Below the pieces are notes generated by a model. It made no database searches, was not told the origin of the DNA, and saw only the letters and a list, made by a program, of their open reading frames with translations. Positions 1 to 8,310 of a stretch of 32,725 nt of DNA are shown in pieces (positions within the stretch are counted from its first letter, which is position 1; every line of letters begins with the position of its first letter). The stretch comes from Candidatus Pacearchaeota archaeon. GTDB lineage: Archaea; Nanobdellota; Nanobdellia; Pacearchaeales; GW2011-AR1. Location: positions 1 to 32,725 of the forward strand of contig JAGLYK010000009.1 of assembly GCA_023132255.1 (NCBI GenBank), read 5' to 3'. The position numbers and the translations under genes were made by a program.

Positions 1-775
1 ATTCCTAAAATCCAGAATATATTAAAAATATTTGAGCCAACAGAATTCCCAACTGCTAAACCTGTATCTTTTTTTCTTGCAGCAGTTATTCCTGTCATTA
101 ATTCAGGAAGCGAAGTTCCTATTGCAATAACCGTCGCTGAAATTAAAAATTCACTTAATCCAAATTGCTGGGCAATAAAAACAGCGCCGTCAACAACCCA
201 TTTTCCCCCAAAATACAAGCAAACTAACCCCCTAAAATCATCAAAGAAATTATCCAATTAGAATGCTTCTTTATCTCAAGCTCTTGATTATCTAATTGTT
301 TTTTACTTTTTTTAGCCAGCTCAATAGTATAATAAATAAAAATCCCAAAAAAACACAGCATAAGTAATCCGCTAACTCTTGTAAGAGAACTTAGATTTAT
401 TTTATCTATAAGAAGATAGTTTGAAACAATAAATAAAACAACAACAGCAAGCAATGCAAAAGGAATTTCTTTCCAGATTGTAGAACGCTCAATTTTAATC
501 GGGCAAATAATTGCAGTTATTCCAAGCACTAATAAAATATTTGCAATATTGCTTCCAATAATATTTCCAAATGCTACTTCTGTTGAACCTTTTAGCACAG
601 CAAGAATATTAACAATTAATTCTGGCATTGATGTTCCAAATGCAACAATAGTCAAACCAATAACTAATGTCGGAACTTTAAATTTTTGAGCAAGAGAAGA
701 AGAGCCTTCAACCAAAAAATCAGCACCTTTAATTAAAATACCTATCCCAATAACTAATAAAATATATTCTATCAT
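1..775 (-). pseudogene. Na+/Ca2+ antiporter (CaxA/YrbG type), frameshifted, 3' end beyond window
   Basis: A polytopic membrane exchanger of the CaCA family. The first half, read from the ATG at 775, has the alpha-repeat motif GTSMPELIVN followed by GNIIGSNIANILLVLG. The second half carries the matching repeat GTSLPELMT and GNSVGSNIFNIF. The annotated frame stops at 224 (TAG), but the next frame continues at once with LVCLYFGGKWVVDGAVF and keeps the family pattern to base 1. One base is therefore missing in the G run (C5 at 228-232 on the plus strand); GGGGGG would restore the reading. Two inverted half-repeats are what the family needs, so the 183-aa product alone would be incomplete. The real C-terminus lies outside the window. 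This may be a true recent pseudogene or a homopolymer sequencing error. Confidence 0.85.
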
Positions 776-885
776 TAAATATTTAAGAATTAGCCAAATT
801 TAAAACTTTCGAATAAGTTTTTAAGCAAAACCCCTCTTGCAGAGGATTTCAGAATTCTTTTGTATTCTAATATTTATATACTGAA

Positions 886-918
886 ATATTTATAAATACT
901 AATTAACTAATTCTTTTA
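886..918 (+). promoter_or_regulatory. TATA box for the 918 gene, leaderless
   Basis: TTTATAAATA (889-898) is centred about 24 bp before the ATG at 918. That is the archaeal TATA-to-start-site distance, so transcription should begin at or near the start codon. No Shine-Dalgarno sequence is present, which fits a leaderless mRNA. Confidence 0.6.
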
Positions 919-2900
919 TGAAAAGAAGTGTCCTATTCAATATTTTAATTATATTCCTAATATCAATGCTTTTTGTTTATGCCCTCCCAGGTATAATTGC
1001 AGATGAAGTTGATGATAAAATAAATTCTGCATACACCTGTCTTGAAAATAGGGTAAAGGATAACTGCAATTCTCTTTCTCCTGAAGAAAAAATCTTCTCC
1101 TTGTTGGCAATTGAAGAATGTAAAGATGAAGTTATTGCTGATTCAGCAAATAATGAATGCTGGCCAAAATCTGGCTGCAGAATAAAAACAACTGCTCAGG
1201 CAGTTTTAGCTTTAGATAAAGTAGGAGTTAATGTAAGCAGTGCAACAACGTGGTTATTGTTGCAGAATGCAGTTCCTTCAGACATTGATTGGTACTTGGA
1301 AATAGAAAGCACAGGAGCAACAACATGCACAATAACTTATGACAGCAATTTTTATTCAGTAAGCATCGGAGCAGACAAAAAAATAAACACCGGAGCAGGA
1401 AGTTGCCTGAGTTTGTCTGAAACCCCTTTCGCAGATTATTGGTTAAAGATTTCTCCGACCTGTTACAACAAAGAGTTTGACATTTCTTGCAATCAATCAT
1501 TTCTTACAACATTGCTATACAAAAAATCAGACTCTCCTATAATTTATGTTTCAGACAAAACATCTTCTGCATCTGCCGACGGAGCAACAACAGAGAAAGT
1601 TGATTTCTCCTGCTTCAGCCAGGGAAGCTCGTGCGACTATGAAGCAAGTTTGTGGGCAGCATTTGTATTGAATTACCTAGGTGAAGACATTTCTTCTTAC
1701 AAGCCTTATCTTGTTACTATGGCAGAAGATAACCAGCAATACATTCCTGAATCATTCTTGTATTTAATAGAGCCTTCAGATACAAACTTCCGCACCATTT
1801 TATTATCAAAACAACAAAGCAGTAAGTGGTGGTCTGAATCAGGCGACAAATATTATGACACTGCTTTGGCATTGCTCCCTTTTCAAAATGAAAACCCTCA
1901 GGAAAAAACAAACTCCAAGAACTGGCTTTTAGATGTCCAGGATTCTGAAGGATGCTGGCAGGGAAATGTCCGGAACACAGCATTTATTCTGTATTCTATC
2001 TGGCCAGAATATTTTACACACACACCAACTACAGAAATTTGCGGGGATGGAAAAATAGAAGCCACAGAACAGTGTGAAGGTTCTAATTTAAATAATAAAA
2101 CCTGTATTGATTTAGGATATTCTGGAGGCAATTTATCTTGTTATCCTCCTGGAACAACAAATGAATGTAAATTTAATACAAGTGAATGTACTGGCCCAGA
2201 TGGAATTGATGATTGTGAAGATGTAGGAGGTTACTGCATTTTTGAAACAAGTTGTTTTGATATTGGCGGAAGTGAATTAAGTGCTTATAGTTTTAGTTGT
2301 TCTGGAACAAAAATATGTTGCGACAAAAGTCCGTCTTCAGAAACTTGCAGTGATATTGGTGGGGAAATCTGCGCTTCAGATGAGGAATGCAGTATAGCAA
2401 CTATTGAAACTTTAGATACTTATGATTGTTGCACGGGTTATTGTGAACCAGTTGCCGTTTCTCAATCAGAATGCGAATTATCTGGCGGAACTTGCAGAGA
2501 CTCTTGTTTAAGTGGTGAAGAAGAAAATTCAGACGAGTGTAATTATATTGGAGAGGTTTGCTGTGTTAAAGTAGCAACCACCGATGAAGGAGAAGATGAA
2601 GATAAAAGTTCCTGGTGGATTTGGATATTGTTAATATTAATTGTCTTGGTTGTGATAGGAATAATCTTCAGAGATAAATTAAGACCTTTTTGGTTAAGGA
2701 TAAAATCTAAATTCAAGAGAAAACCAAAAACTCCTCCTGGGTTTCCTTTAACAAGAACACCTATGAGAAGACCTGTGCATAGAATGGTTTCACCACCTCA
2801 TGCAAGAAGACCTTTGCCGTCAAGAAGACCTGTTCCAGCAAGAAAACCAAAATCAGAAGTAGACGATGTTCTTAAAAAATTAAAGGAGATTGGGAAATGA
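918..2900 (+). CDS. Large cysteine-rich surface protein with C-terminal membrane anchor
   Basis: The 660-aa product starts with a signal peptide (KRSVLFNILIIFLISMLFVYA). A roughly 350-residue region follows with repeats such as IKTTAQAVLALDKVG and GCWQGNVRNTAFILYSIWP, which resemble the alpha/alpha toroid of prenyltransferase/squalene-cyclase-like extracellular proteins. Next comes CGDGKIEATEQC, a DUF4215-like Cys motif, and three disulfide-type modules (CEDVGGYC..ICC, CSDIGGEIC..CCTGYC, CELSGGTC..VCC). One membrane helix (WWIWILLILIVLVVIGIIF) precedes a basic, Pro/Arg-rich cytoplasmic tail ending in KKLKEIGK. The toroid assignment is inference; the exported, anchored topology is clear. The stop codon overlaps the next gene's start (ATGA). 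Confidence 0.8.
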   Translation: MKRSVLFNILIIFLISMLFVYALPGIIADEVDDKINSAYTCLENRVKDNCNSLSPEEKIFSLLAIEECKDEVIADSANNECWPKSGCRIKTTAQAVLALDKVGVNVSSATTWLLLQNAVPSDIDWYLEIESTGATTCTITYDSNFYSVSIGADKKINTGAGSCLSLSETPFADYWLKISPTCYNKEFDISCNQSFLTTLLYKKSDSPIIYVSDKTSSASADGATTEKVDFSCFSQGSSCDYEASLWAAFVLNYLGEDISSYKPYLVTMAEDNQQYIPESFLYLIEPSDTNFRTILLSKQQSSKWWSESGDKYYDTALALLPFQNENPQEKTNSKNWLLDVQDSEGCWQGNVRNTAFILYSIWPEYFTHTPTTEICGDGKIEATEQCEGSNLNNKTCIDLGYSGGNLSCYPPGTTNECKFNTSECTGPDGIDDCEDVGGYCIFETSCFDIGGSELSAYSFSCSGTKICCDKSPSSETCSDIGGEICASDEECSIATIETLDTYDCCTGYCEPVAVSQSECELSGGTCRDSCLSGEEENSDECNYIGEVCCVKVATTDEGEDEDKSSWWIWILLILIVLVVIGIIFRDKLRPFWLRIKSKFKRKPKTPPGFPLTRTPMRRPVHRMVSPPHARRPLPSRRPVPARKPKSEVDDVLKKLKEIGK

Positions 2901-3079
2901 TTCACATAAGTTTAAGAAAACAAAGAGTATATGCAACAAGGACAGAGATAGAATATGTTACAAATGAATTAGGAAGACCCCTTAATTTATCTGATTTTAT
3001 TCCTGATAAAACAACAAGAGAGGAATATCTTGCTGAATGTGTTAATGCACAATTAGAAAGACTACGAAAAGAAAATTAA
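2897..3079 (+). CDS. Small conserved-type protein coupled to the surface protein
   Basis: The 60-aa protein has no recognised family. It starts inside the stop of the preceding gene (4-bp ATGA overlap), which is strong evidence for a real, translationally coupled gene. It is soluble, basic at the N-terminus (MIHISLRKQRVYATRTE) and acidic/helical at the C-terminus (TTREEYLAECVNAQLERLRKEN). There is no signal peptide or membrane segment, so it should stay in the cytoplasm, perhaps at the basic tail of its partner. Function unknown. Confidence 0.65.
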   Translation: MIHISLRKQRVYATRTEIEYVTNELGRPLNLSDFIPDKTTREEYLAECVNAQLERLRKEN

Positions 3080-3097
3080 AAAATATTCTAAAATAAA

Positions 3098-3132
3098 TAA
3101 ATTATAAAAACCCTCTTTGTCTTATCCTCTTA
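3098..3132 (+). promoter_or_regulatory. TATA box deciding the start of the 3132 gene
   Basis: ATTATAAAAAC (about 3100-3110) lies about 26 bp before the ATG at 3132. This supports a leaderless mRNA starting at that ATG, not at the TTG at 3117 used in the ORF track. The TTG would lie upstream of the predicted transcription start. Confidence 0.55.
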
Positions 3133-4583
3133 TGAAAACAAGTGTTATTATTTTACTAATATTATTTCTGCCGATTATTTCAGCAGTTAATATTGACATG
3201 AAACAAGAATTTTCTCAGGGAGAAACATTCATGGCAAAAGTCTCAGGAAATTTTTTTGAGTCAATTACAAAGGAAAACATCTTTTTTTACAGAGGACATG
3301 TCAGACAACCTATGTCTGCTTTTGTCGCGAAAATAAATAATGACTTTTACATTTACGCCCAATTATCAGGAAAATCCCCAGATAATTATTCAATTGTCAT
3401 AAAAAATGTTAAGTATATAAAAGGAGGTTTGATTGTTGAAGAAGACCTCGCAAAATATTTTTCAATTTCCAGCAGCACAGCAGACTTTTCAATAGAGCAG
3501 GGATTTGTTATTACTAATGAAAACTTTTTTATTGAAATGGAAAACTTGCAGGAGTCTGAAATAGAGATTAGTGTGGATTCTTTAATTGAATTGAAAACAG
3601 AAGAGCCAATAATTTTAACATCAGGGGCAACAAAAAAGATTTATTTTTCAATAGAAAATACAAACTCAACATTTGAAATAATAAAATTAAGCACGGAAAA
3701 TTCACAATATGAAATTCTTGTTTCTGTGTTCGGGATAAATGGCGGAGATTTTGAATGTGTTGCTGATGATTCATGCAAGGACAACACTTGTATCGGAAGT
3801 ACATGCACAGACGATTGCGGGAATATTTATGACGGAGTTAAAGTTTGTGTTGAGGAAGATACTTGTGAAAATGTTGGAACATGCAAGCTGTCTTGTGATG
3901 AAGATTCACAAGACTTGGGAAAACTAGACTGTGGTTTTTTTTACACTTGTTGCCAGAAGATAACTGAAGAGCAAAAAAGTTTTAAATTTGAGCAGTCAGA
4001 ATTAAATGTTATTATGCCGACAAATTCCCACACAATAAGGGAAATTTATCTTTACAATACAGGAAATAAAACAATAGAAAATATTTCACTAAAAATTTCC
4101 GGAGAATTAAAAAATTACCTTGAACTTTCAACAAACAAAATTGATAAATTAAAACCAGACTCTAATATAAAAATTGAGTTGGAATTTTATTCATTTGATA
4201 AGGGGATTGATGTTCAGGGAAAACTAACTGCAAAAGAGCAAAATATTGTAACCTCTTCTGAAATTTTTTTAAATATAATCAGAGACCATGTCCCTGCAGA
4301 TAAATATGAATATTCTCCCAGCATTCAAACTCAAACCTGTGCAGAATTAAATGGAGAAATCTGCTCTTTAGATGAAAAGTGCGATACAGATTATGTTTAT
4401 GCAAAAGATGGCAAATGCTGTTTAGGAGAATGTGTGAAACAAGAACCAAGTTCAACAGGAAAAATAATTGGCTGGGCAATCGTCGGGATAGTGGTTGTTT
4501 TTTTAATTTGGTTTTTTAAAACAAAATATCGCGGAGCAAAAAAAGAAGTTGATTTGTTTAAGATTGGGAAAGCTAAGAAATAA
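3132..4583 (+). CDS. Cysteine-rich anchored surface protein
   Basis: The product is 483 aa from the ATG at 3132; the ORF track's 488 aa uses an upstream TTG that adds MSYPL. A signal peptide (MKTSVIILLILFLPIISAV) is followed by beta-rich extracellular sequence. Cys modules follow (CVADDSCKDNTCIGSTCTDDC and CENVGTCKLSC..CGFFYTCC), then another beta-rich segment, a further module (CAELNGEICSLDEKC..KCCLGEC) and one membrane helix (IIGWAIVGIVVVFLIWFF) with a short basic tail. The Cys modules match those in the 918 protein, so the two were probably built from a shared disulfide mini-domain and may act together at the cell surface. The middle resembles NEW/CARDB-type beta sandwiches only loosely. 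Function unknown. Confidence 0.75.
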   Translation: MKTSVIILLILFLPIISAVNIDMKQEFSQGETFMAKVSGNFFESITKENIFFYRGHVRQPMSAFVAKINNDFYIYAQLSGKSPDNYSIVIKNVKYIKGGLIVEEDLAKYFSISSSTADFSIEQGFVITNENFFIEMENLQESEIEISVDSLIELKTEEPIILTSGATKKIYFSIENTNSTFEIIKLSTENSQYEILVSVFGINGGDFECVADDSCKDNTCIGSTCTDDCGNIYDGVKVCVEEDTCENVGTCKLSCDEDSQDLGKLDCGFFYTCCQKITEEQKSFKFEQSELNVIMPTNSHTIREIYLYNTGNKTIENISLKISGELKNYLELSTNKIDKLKPDSNIKIELEFYSFDKGIDVQGKLTAKEQNIVTSSEIFLNIIRDHVPADKYEYSPSIQTQTCAELNGEICSLDEKCDTDYVYAKDGKCCLGECVKQEPSSTGKIIGWAIVGIVVVFLIWFFKTKYRGAKKEVDLFKIGKAKK

Positions 4584-5018
4584 TCACTTATCCTCTTTCT
4601 TCTCCAAAACTTCCCTCAACTTTTTCTCTAAAATACCTTTTTCCATCTGGACTACCCTAGCTACTTCATCATATTTGTGAAGCCGTCTTGTAAGTTCGCT
4701 GAGAATATCTCCGTATTCATTGTTTGTTAAAATAATTGATTCAGGAGAAACAACTTCAACATGCGCAGGCATATACTTGAACATTAAAATCGCAAGCTGC
4801 AATGCCTCTTCAACTTCAATCTCAATTTCTGCAAAAGTCATGAAAAAATCTTTCCTGTCCTTCAGCTCTGTCGGTTCACTGATTTTTTTATTATTAATCT
4901 TAACACCTTCTTCATTACCCATCTCCTCAGTGATTTTCTCCAAAGTTTCTACTAAATGTTCTGCAGGCTTTCCAATAATTTCTAATATCATTACTGCTGT
5001 AATTTTTTTTGTTTCCAT
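4584..5018 (-). CDS. Conserved unknown alpha/beta protein
   Basis: The protein is 144 aa from the ATG at 5018. A TTG at 5024, overlapping the upstream stop, would add two residues. The sequence starts METKKITAVMILEIIGKPAEHLVETLEKI. It ends in a charged helical region (LHKYDEVARVVQMEKGILEKKLREVLEKKEDK), probably a coiled coil. No signal peptide, membrane span or catalytic motif is visible. It directly follows the exported helix-hairpin-helix gene in the same operon. I do not recognise the family. Confidence 0.65.
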   Translation of the reverse strand: METKKITAVMILEIIGKPAEHLVETLEKITEEMGNEEGVKINNKKISEPTELKDRKDFFMTFAEIEIEVEEALQLAILMFKYMPAHVEVVSPESIILTNNEYGDILSELTRRLHKYDEVARVVQMEKGILEKKLREVLEKKEDK

Positions 5019-5020
5019 AA

Positions 5021-5587
5021 TCAATCAAACTCACTGCGAACTTTTCGCTTTTTTAAAATAAACAAAAATCCAAGCAAAACACAAAAACCAATAAATCCAT
5101 ATTTTGCCCAGTCGCTTTTGTCTAAATTTTTTTTGTCATCTTCACTTTTTATATCTTTGGTATCTAATGCACTCAGCTTGATAGTTTTTAATTCAGGATT
5201 TTTTTTACTTTGAATATCTCCAGACGAAATAATCAAAGACTCTGTTTCTTTCTCACTTATGCCCTTTAGGGTACCAACTTCCTCAACACTTACTTTTTCT
5301 TCATCTTCCTCTGCATCTTTTTTTTCTCCTTCTCCATCAACACACGCTAAACCCTGGTCCTTTATTTTTTGAAGAGTAACAGGCCCAATTCCATAAACAT
5401 TAATTAAATCATCCACAGAATCAAAAGGTCGCGTGTCAATTATTGCCTGCGCTTTCACAGGCCCAATCCCGCTCAACTCATCTAATTTTTCCAAGGACGC
5501 AGAATTCACATCAATCTGCCCGCTTTCACAAACAGCCAAAATATTCGTGAGCATCAAGACAATCAATATTCCAAACAGATATTTCAT
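5021..5587 (-). CDS. Exported ComEA-like helix-hairpin-helix protein with C-terminal anchor
   Basis: The 188-aa protein has a signal peptide (MKYLFGILIVLMLTNILAVC), then a ComEA-type (HhH)2 domain at about residues 22-80: IDVNSASLEKLDELSGIGPVKAQAII and VYGIGPVTLQKI. A long acidic linker follows (about 85-155), with a membrane helix (YGFIGFCVLLGFLFILKKRKVRSEFD) at the end. ComEA binds incoming double-stranded DNA outside the bacterial membrane. Here the anchor is C-terminal, not N-terminal, so the HhH domain would face outwards on a stalk. A role in DNA binding or uptake is an inference from the domain. It lies just downstream of a nuclease-like gene and a histone. Confidence 0.75.
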   Translation of the reverse strand: MKYLFGILIVLMLTNILAVCESGQIDVNSASLEKLDELSGIGPVKAQAIIDTRPFDSVDDLINVYGIGPVTLQKIKDQGLACVDGEGEKKDAEEDEEKVSVEEVGTLKGISEKETESLIISSGDIQSKKNPELKTIKLSALDTKDIKSEDDKKNLDKSDWAKYGFIGFCVLLGFLFILKKRKVRSEFD

Positions 5588-5611
5588 AAAAAGTAGAAGA
5601 AATTAATGATT

Positions 5612-6106
5612 TTAAGTTTTGTTGTGCTTATCCCCATATTTCTCCACAAAATCAATATATTCAACTTGCCCTCTTTTCTCGGCTTTTTTTGCAATCCAGA
5701 TTTGTGAAAAAACTTTATTTTGCAAATACCACGCGCATTTTTCTTTTTCACTTTTATCTAACCAACCATCTCCCTTCACTTCAACTCCAATAACATCATA
5801 ACTCTCTTTACCTATCTTCTTAAATGCAATAAAATCTGGAAATCCTGAACTCATTCCAATAGGAATTCTTCTTTTCAATTGAGGATTAAAAACAAATTTG
5901 GGTTTTGCTGGGATTAATTTCCTTTCTTTTAAATCAACATTTTTTGTCCACTTGTCTATTATCCATCCATCTTCTTCTAATTTCCCTCTCACTTTCAACT
6001 CAAATCTGGCTCCTGCTGCTCTGTTTAATTTTCCTTGTTGGGATTTTGTTTTTTTTGGTTTATTAATTACAGAATTATCTTTCCTCTTTCCCCCCATGTT
6101 CATCAT
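5612..6106 (-). CDS. PD-(D/E)XK nuclease-like protein
   Basis: The 164-aa protein has a basic N-terminal tail (MMNMGGKRKDNSVINKPKKTKSQQGK) and then a restriction-endonuclease-like core. A conserved helix (RAAGARFELKVRGKLEEDGW) leads to the metal-site motifs GFPDFIAF and VIGVEVKGDG, spaced as PD..(D/E)XK. The architecture is that of small VRR-NUC/Holliday-resolvase-type nucleases. The substrate is unknown. Its ATG overlaps the stop of the upstream histone gene (ATGA), so the two are co-translated. A second PD-(D/E)XK protein is at 11617. Confidence 0.7.
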   Translation of the reverse strand: MMNMGGKRKDNSVINKPKKTKSQQGKLNRAAGARFELKVRGKLEEDGWIIDKWTKNVDLKERKLIPAKPKFVFNPQLKRRIPIGMSSGFPDFIAFKKIGKESYDVIGVEVKGDGWLDKSEKEKCAWYLQNKVFSQIWIAKKAEKRGQVEYIDFVEKYGDKHNKT

Positions 6107-6288
6107 AAGTCCCTCGCTTGCAGTGTTCTTCTTTTATTATCTTTTGCCCTCTCTATGGCATCCCTCAAAATTTCTTCAACTTTCCTTTCCAAAGCTATGC
6201 CAACTTCTTCAGCCACGCTGGAAACTGCATTCTCTTTATCCAGCTCTTTCACAACTTTTTTTATGTTAGATTTTACGATTAAAGTCAT
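6103..6288 (-). CDS. Short archaeal histone-fold protein
   Basis: The 61-aa product aligns with archaeal histones. Helix 1 is KSNIKKVVKEL, the long helix 2 is SSVAEEVGIALERKVEEILRDAIERAKDN, and the loop-2/helix-3 signature KRRTLQARDL corresponds to RKTIKAEDI of HMf. The protein stops right after this signature, so most of helix 3 (about 7-8 residues in HMf) is missing. Family members normally have 65-70 residues and wrap DNA as dimers and larger assemblies. It lies 1 nt downstream of lysS and overlaps the nuclease gene. Identity as a histone fold is likely; DNA wrapping by the shortened form is unproven. Confidence 0.75.
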   Translation of the reverse strand: MTLIVKSNIKKVVKELDKENAVSSVAEEVGIALERKVEEILRDAIERAKDNKRRTLQARDL

Positions 6289-6289
6289 T

Positions 6290-7774
6290 TTACTTTATTT
6301 GTTTTAATAATTTAATTACTTTTTCTTTGCCTATTGCTAAAATTAAACTAGCTAATCTCGGACCTTTTCCCTTGCCAATAATAATTAAATAAGCAATTCT
6401 AAAAAAATCAGTATTTTTTGTTCCGGCTTTTTCACAGACATTATAAAATTCATTAAATAATTCATCTTCTGTATAATTTTGTCTTTCTAAACTTTTTTTC
6501 AATTCAAGCATAGCGTCCTTATCTTTACCGCTTAATTTTATTTTTACTTTATCCTGAACTTTAAATTTCATATCTTTTCCTGCATATTTTTCCAGCCAGT
6601 TCCTGGCTTTTTCTGCCCTCTTTTTTCCAAGCCCGTTTAAATCCTTAGTTTTTCCTACCTGAACTAATGTAATTAAATGTCTAAAACTAATTCTTTTTGG
6701 CTGTTTTTTAGATTTATCTAATTTTGACATTTCATACATTCTTTTTTCCCGGGGATTGGCAGAACCATCATAATATTTTCTTTCCAGTGCATCAAAATCC
6801 TCGTATATTTTTATAACATCGTTATCAAAACTTATTGAAAATGCCGACTTTGGTTTTGTTCCGACAAATAAATATCTTAGAACTTCTGGTTCGTAAATTT
6901 CTTCAACATCATTTAATGTCAGGACATTCCCGGCAGAACTGCTAAATGCCCCGCCCCCTTTTATGCCAATCCATTCATAAAGCTGATACATCGGTGCATC
7001 ATGATTGTAAACTTTTTTCACGATTTCTTTTCCTGTGAAATAAGAACTTCCTGCAACACTATGGTCTATTCCACCTGGTTCAAAATCAACTTCTTCATAT
7101 TTCCACCTCATTGGCCAGTCAACCCTCCAACGCGCCTTCACAATTCCTTTTTTTCTAATATCAAATTTATTTTTAAACCCGCACTTGCATTCATATTCAA
7201 CTTCATAACTTTCCACAGATTTAACTTTCGTAGAATCCTTCTTACACTTCTCGCAATAAACTTCAATCGGATACCAATCTTTATTTAGAGGTTCTTTCCG
7301 ATATTTATTAAGTATTTTTATAATATCTTTTCTGCTGTCAATTGCTTTTTTAATTAATTTAGCATATGCACATTTTTTATACATAACACTCTGCCTAATA
7401 AATTCAGGTGAAATCCCAATTTTTTTCAACGAATCTTCAAATTCCTTTTCAAGATACTCTGCATAACTTCCTTTGCCTGATGGCGAAGGGATTTCACTTA
7501 AGGGCATTCCAATATATTTTTCATATTCTTTAGGAACTCCTTTAGGCACTTTTCGAAACCTGTCAAAATCATCCCATGAATAAATAAACCGAACTTTTTT
7601 TCCTTTTGATTCCAATGCCCTTGCAACCATGTCTGTTGTGATTACCTCACGAAAATTCCCAATATGAATCTGCCCTGAAGGAGTTATGCCCGACGCAACA
7701 ACATATATTTTTTTATCCTTGTTTACCTTAATAATGTCTTTTGCTAATTTATCTGCCCAAAAAAATTTTTCCAT
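6290..7774 (-). CDS. lysS: Lysyl-tRNA synthetase, class I
   Basis: Charges tRNA-Lys with lysine. The 494-aa protein has the class I HIGH variant HIGNFREV (about residue 37) and the class I LysRS form of KMSKS, FSSSAGNVL. A Cys4-type zinc insertion (YCEKCKKD..YECKCGFK) is present, and a helical anticodon-binding region fills the C-terminal 150 residues. The length fits the archaeal enzyme, and nothing essential appears missing. Class I LysRS is the usual archaeal form and differs from the class II enzyme of most bacteria. A TATA-like TATATAAATTA lies just ahead of the ATG, overlapping the end of the RNase H gene. Confidence 0.95.
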   Translation of the reverse strand: MEKFFWADKLAKDIIKVNKDKKIYVVASGITPSGQIHIGNFREVITTDMVARALESKGKKVRFIYSWDDFDRFRKVPKGVPKEYEKYIGMPLSEIPSPSGKGSYAEYLEKEFEDSLKKIGISPEFIRQSVMYKKCAYAKLIKKAIDSRKDIIKILNKYRKEPLNKDWYPIEVYCEKCKKDSTKVKSVESYEVEYECKCGFKNKFDIRKKGIVKARWRVDWPMRWKYEEVDFEPGGIDHSVAGSSYFTGKEIVKKVYNHDAPMYQLYEWIGIKGGGAFSSSAGNVLTLNDVEEIYEPEVLRYLFVGTKPKSAFSISFDNDVIKIYEDFDALERKYYDGSANPREKRMYEMSKLDKSKKQPKRISFRHLITLVQVGKTKDLNGLGKKRAEKARNWLEKYAGKDMKFKVQDKVKIKLSGKDKDAMLELKKSLERQNYTEDELFNEFYNVCEKAGTKNTDFFRIAYLIIIGKGKGPRLASLILAIGKEKVIKLLKQIK

Positions 7775-7804
7775 AATTAATAAAATAGAATTTAATTTAT
7801 ATAA

Positions 7805-8227
7805 TTATCTAAACACCTTCTTCTTAAAACCATTCTTCTCTAACTCTTCATTCAAAAGCTCGTCTGCAATCTGCTGAAACTTATTCCACCTGCTCACGCA
7901 CTTGTATTTCACAACTTTAAAATTCTCCTGTTCTTTCTGCACTTTCAAAAACAACTCCATCAACCGCGGATTTCGAACTTTATATTTCCCCAGCAATTGT
8001 TTAACAACCAACTCAGAATCCAAAATACAAGTCACCTCTTTTGTGTGCTTTGAAGCAAGCTGCAACGCCTTAATCAACCCTTCATACTCTGCAATATTAT
8101 TTGTCACATAACTTCCAACCATGCAACTATATTTCACAAGAATCTTTCCCTCCTTCCGAACTATCACTCCAATAGCCCCTGGCCCTGGATTTCCCCTTGC
8201 ACCTCCGTCAGAATTTGTGTATATCAT
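7805..8227 (-). CDS. rnhA: Ribonuclease HI-type protein
   Basis: Degrades the RNA strand of RNA/DNA hybrids. The 140-aa protein carries all four acidic residues: D7 in SDGGARGNPGPG, E47 in NNIAEYEGL, D70 in ILDSELVVKQL and D122 in QQIADELLNE. This is the compact archaeal/bacterial RNase HI without an HBD domain. It is divergent from the 8310 gene. Its own TATA box (ATTTTATAAATT, about 8249-8260) predicts a leaderless or very short-leader mRNA. Confidence 0.92.
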   Translation of the reverse strand: MIYTNSDGGARGNPGPGAIGVIVRKEGKILVKYSCMVGSYVTNNIAEYEGLIKALQLASKHTKEVTCILDSELVVKQLLGKYKVRNPRLMELFLKVQKEQENFKVVKYKCVSRWNKFQQIADELLNEELEKNGFKKKVFR

Positions 8228-8274
8228 ATAAGAATAAATCTTGATTAATTTATAAAATGTTGGGATTTATTAAC

Positions 8275-8310
8275 AATACATTTATAAGAAATTTAATCTT
8301 TAATTTATTA
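8275..8310 (+). promoter_or_regulatory. TATA box for the eight-cysteine protein
   Basis: CATTTATAAG (about 8279-8288) is some 26 bp ahead of the ATG at 8310, suggesting a leaderless transcript. It is separate from the TATA box of the divergent rnhA gene. Confidence 0.5.

Noticed and set aside
5258-5285. GCCCTTTAGGGTACC in the helix-hairpin-helix gene as another palindromic repeat copy
   Set aside because: Only a 4-bp stem and GGGTAC are shared with the cbf5/cysS element; too short to separate from chance.
5898-6307. Plus-strand ORFs of 123 and 90 aa
   Set aside because: Antisense of the nuclease, histone and lysS region; Phe/Leu/Ser-rich, typical of opposite-strand shadows in AT-rich DNA.
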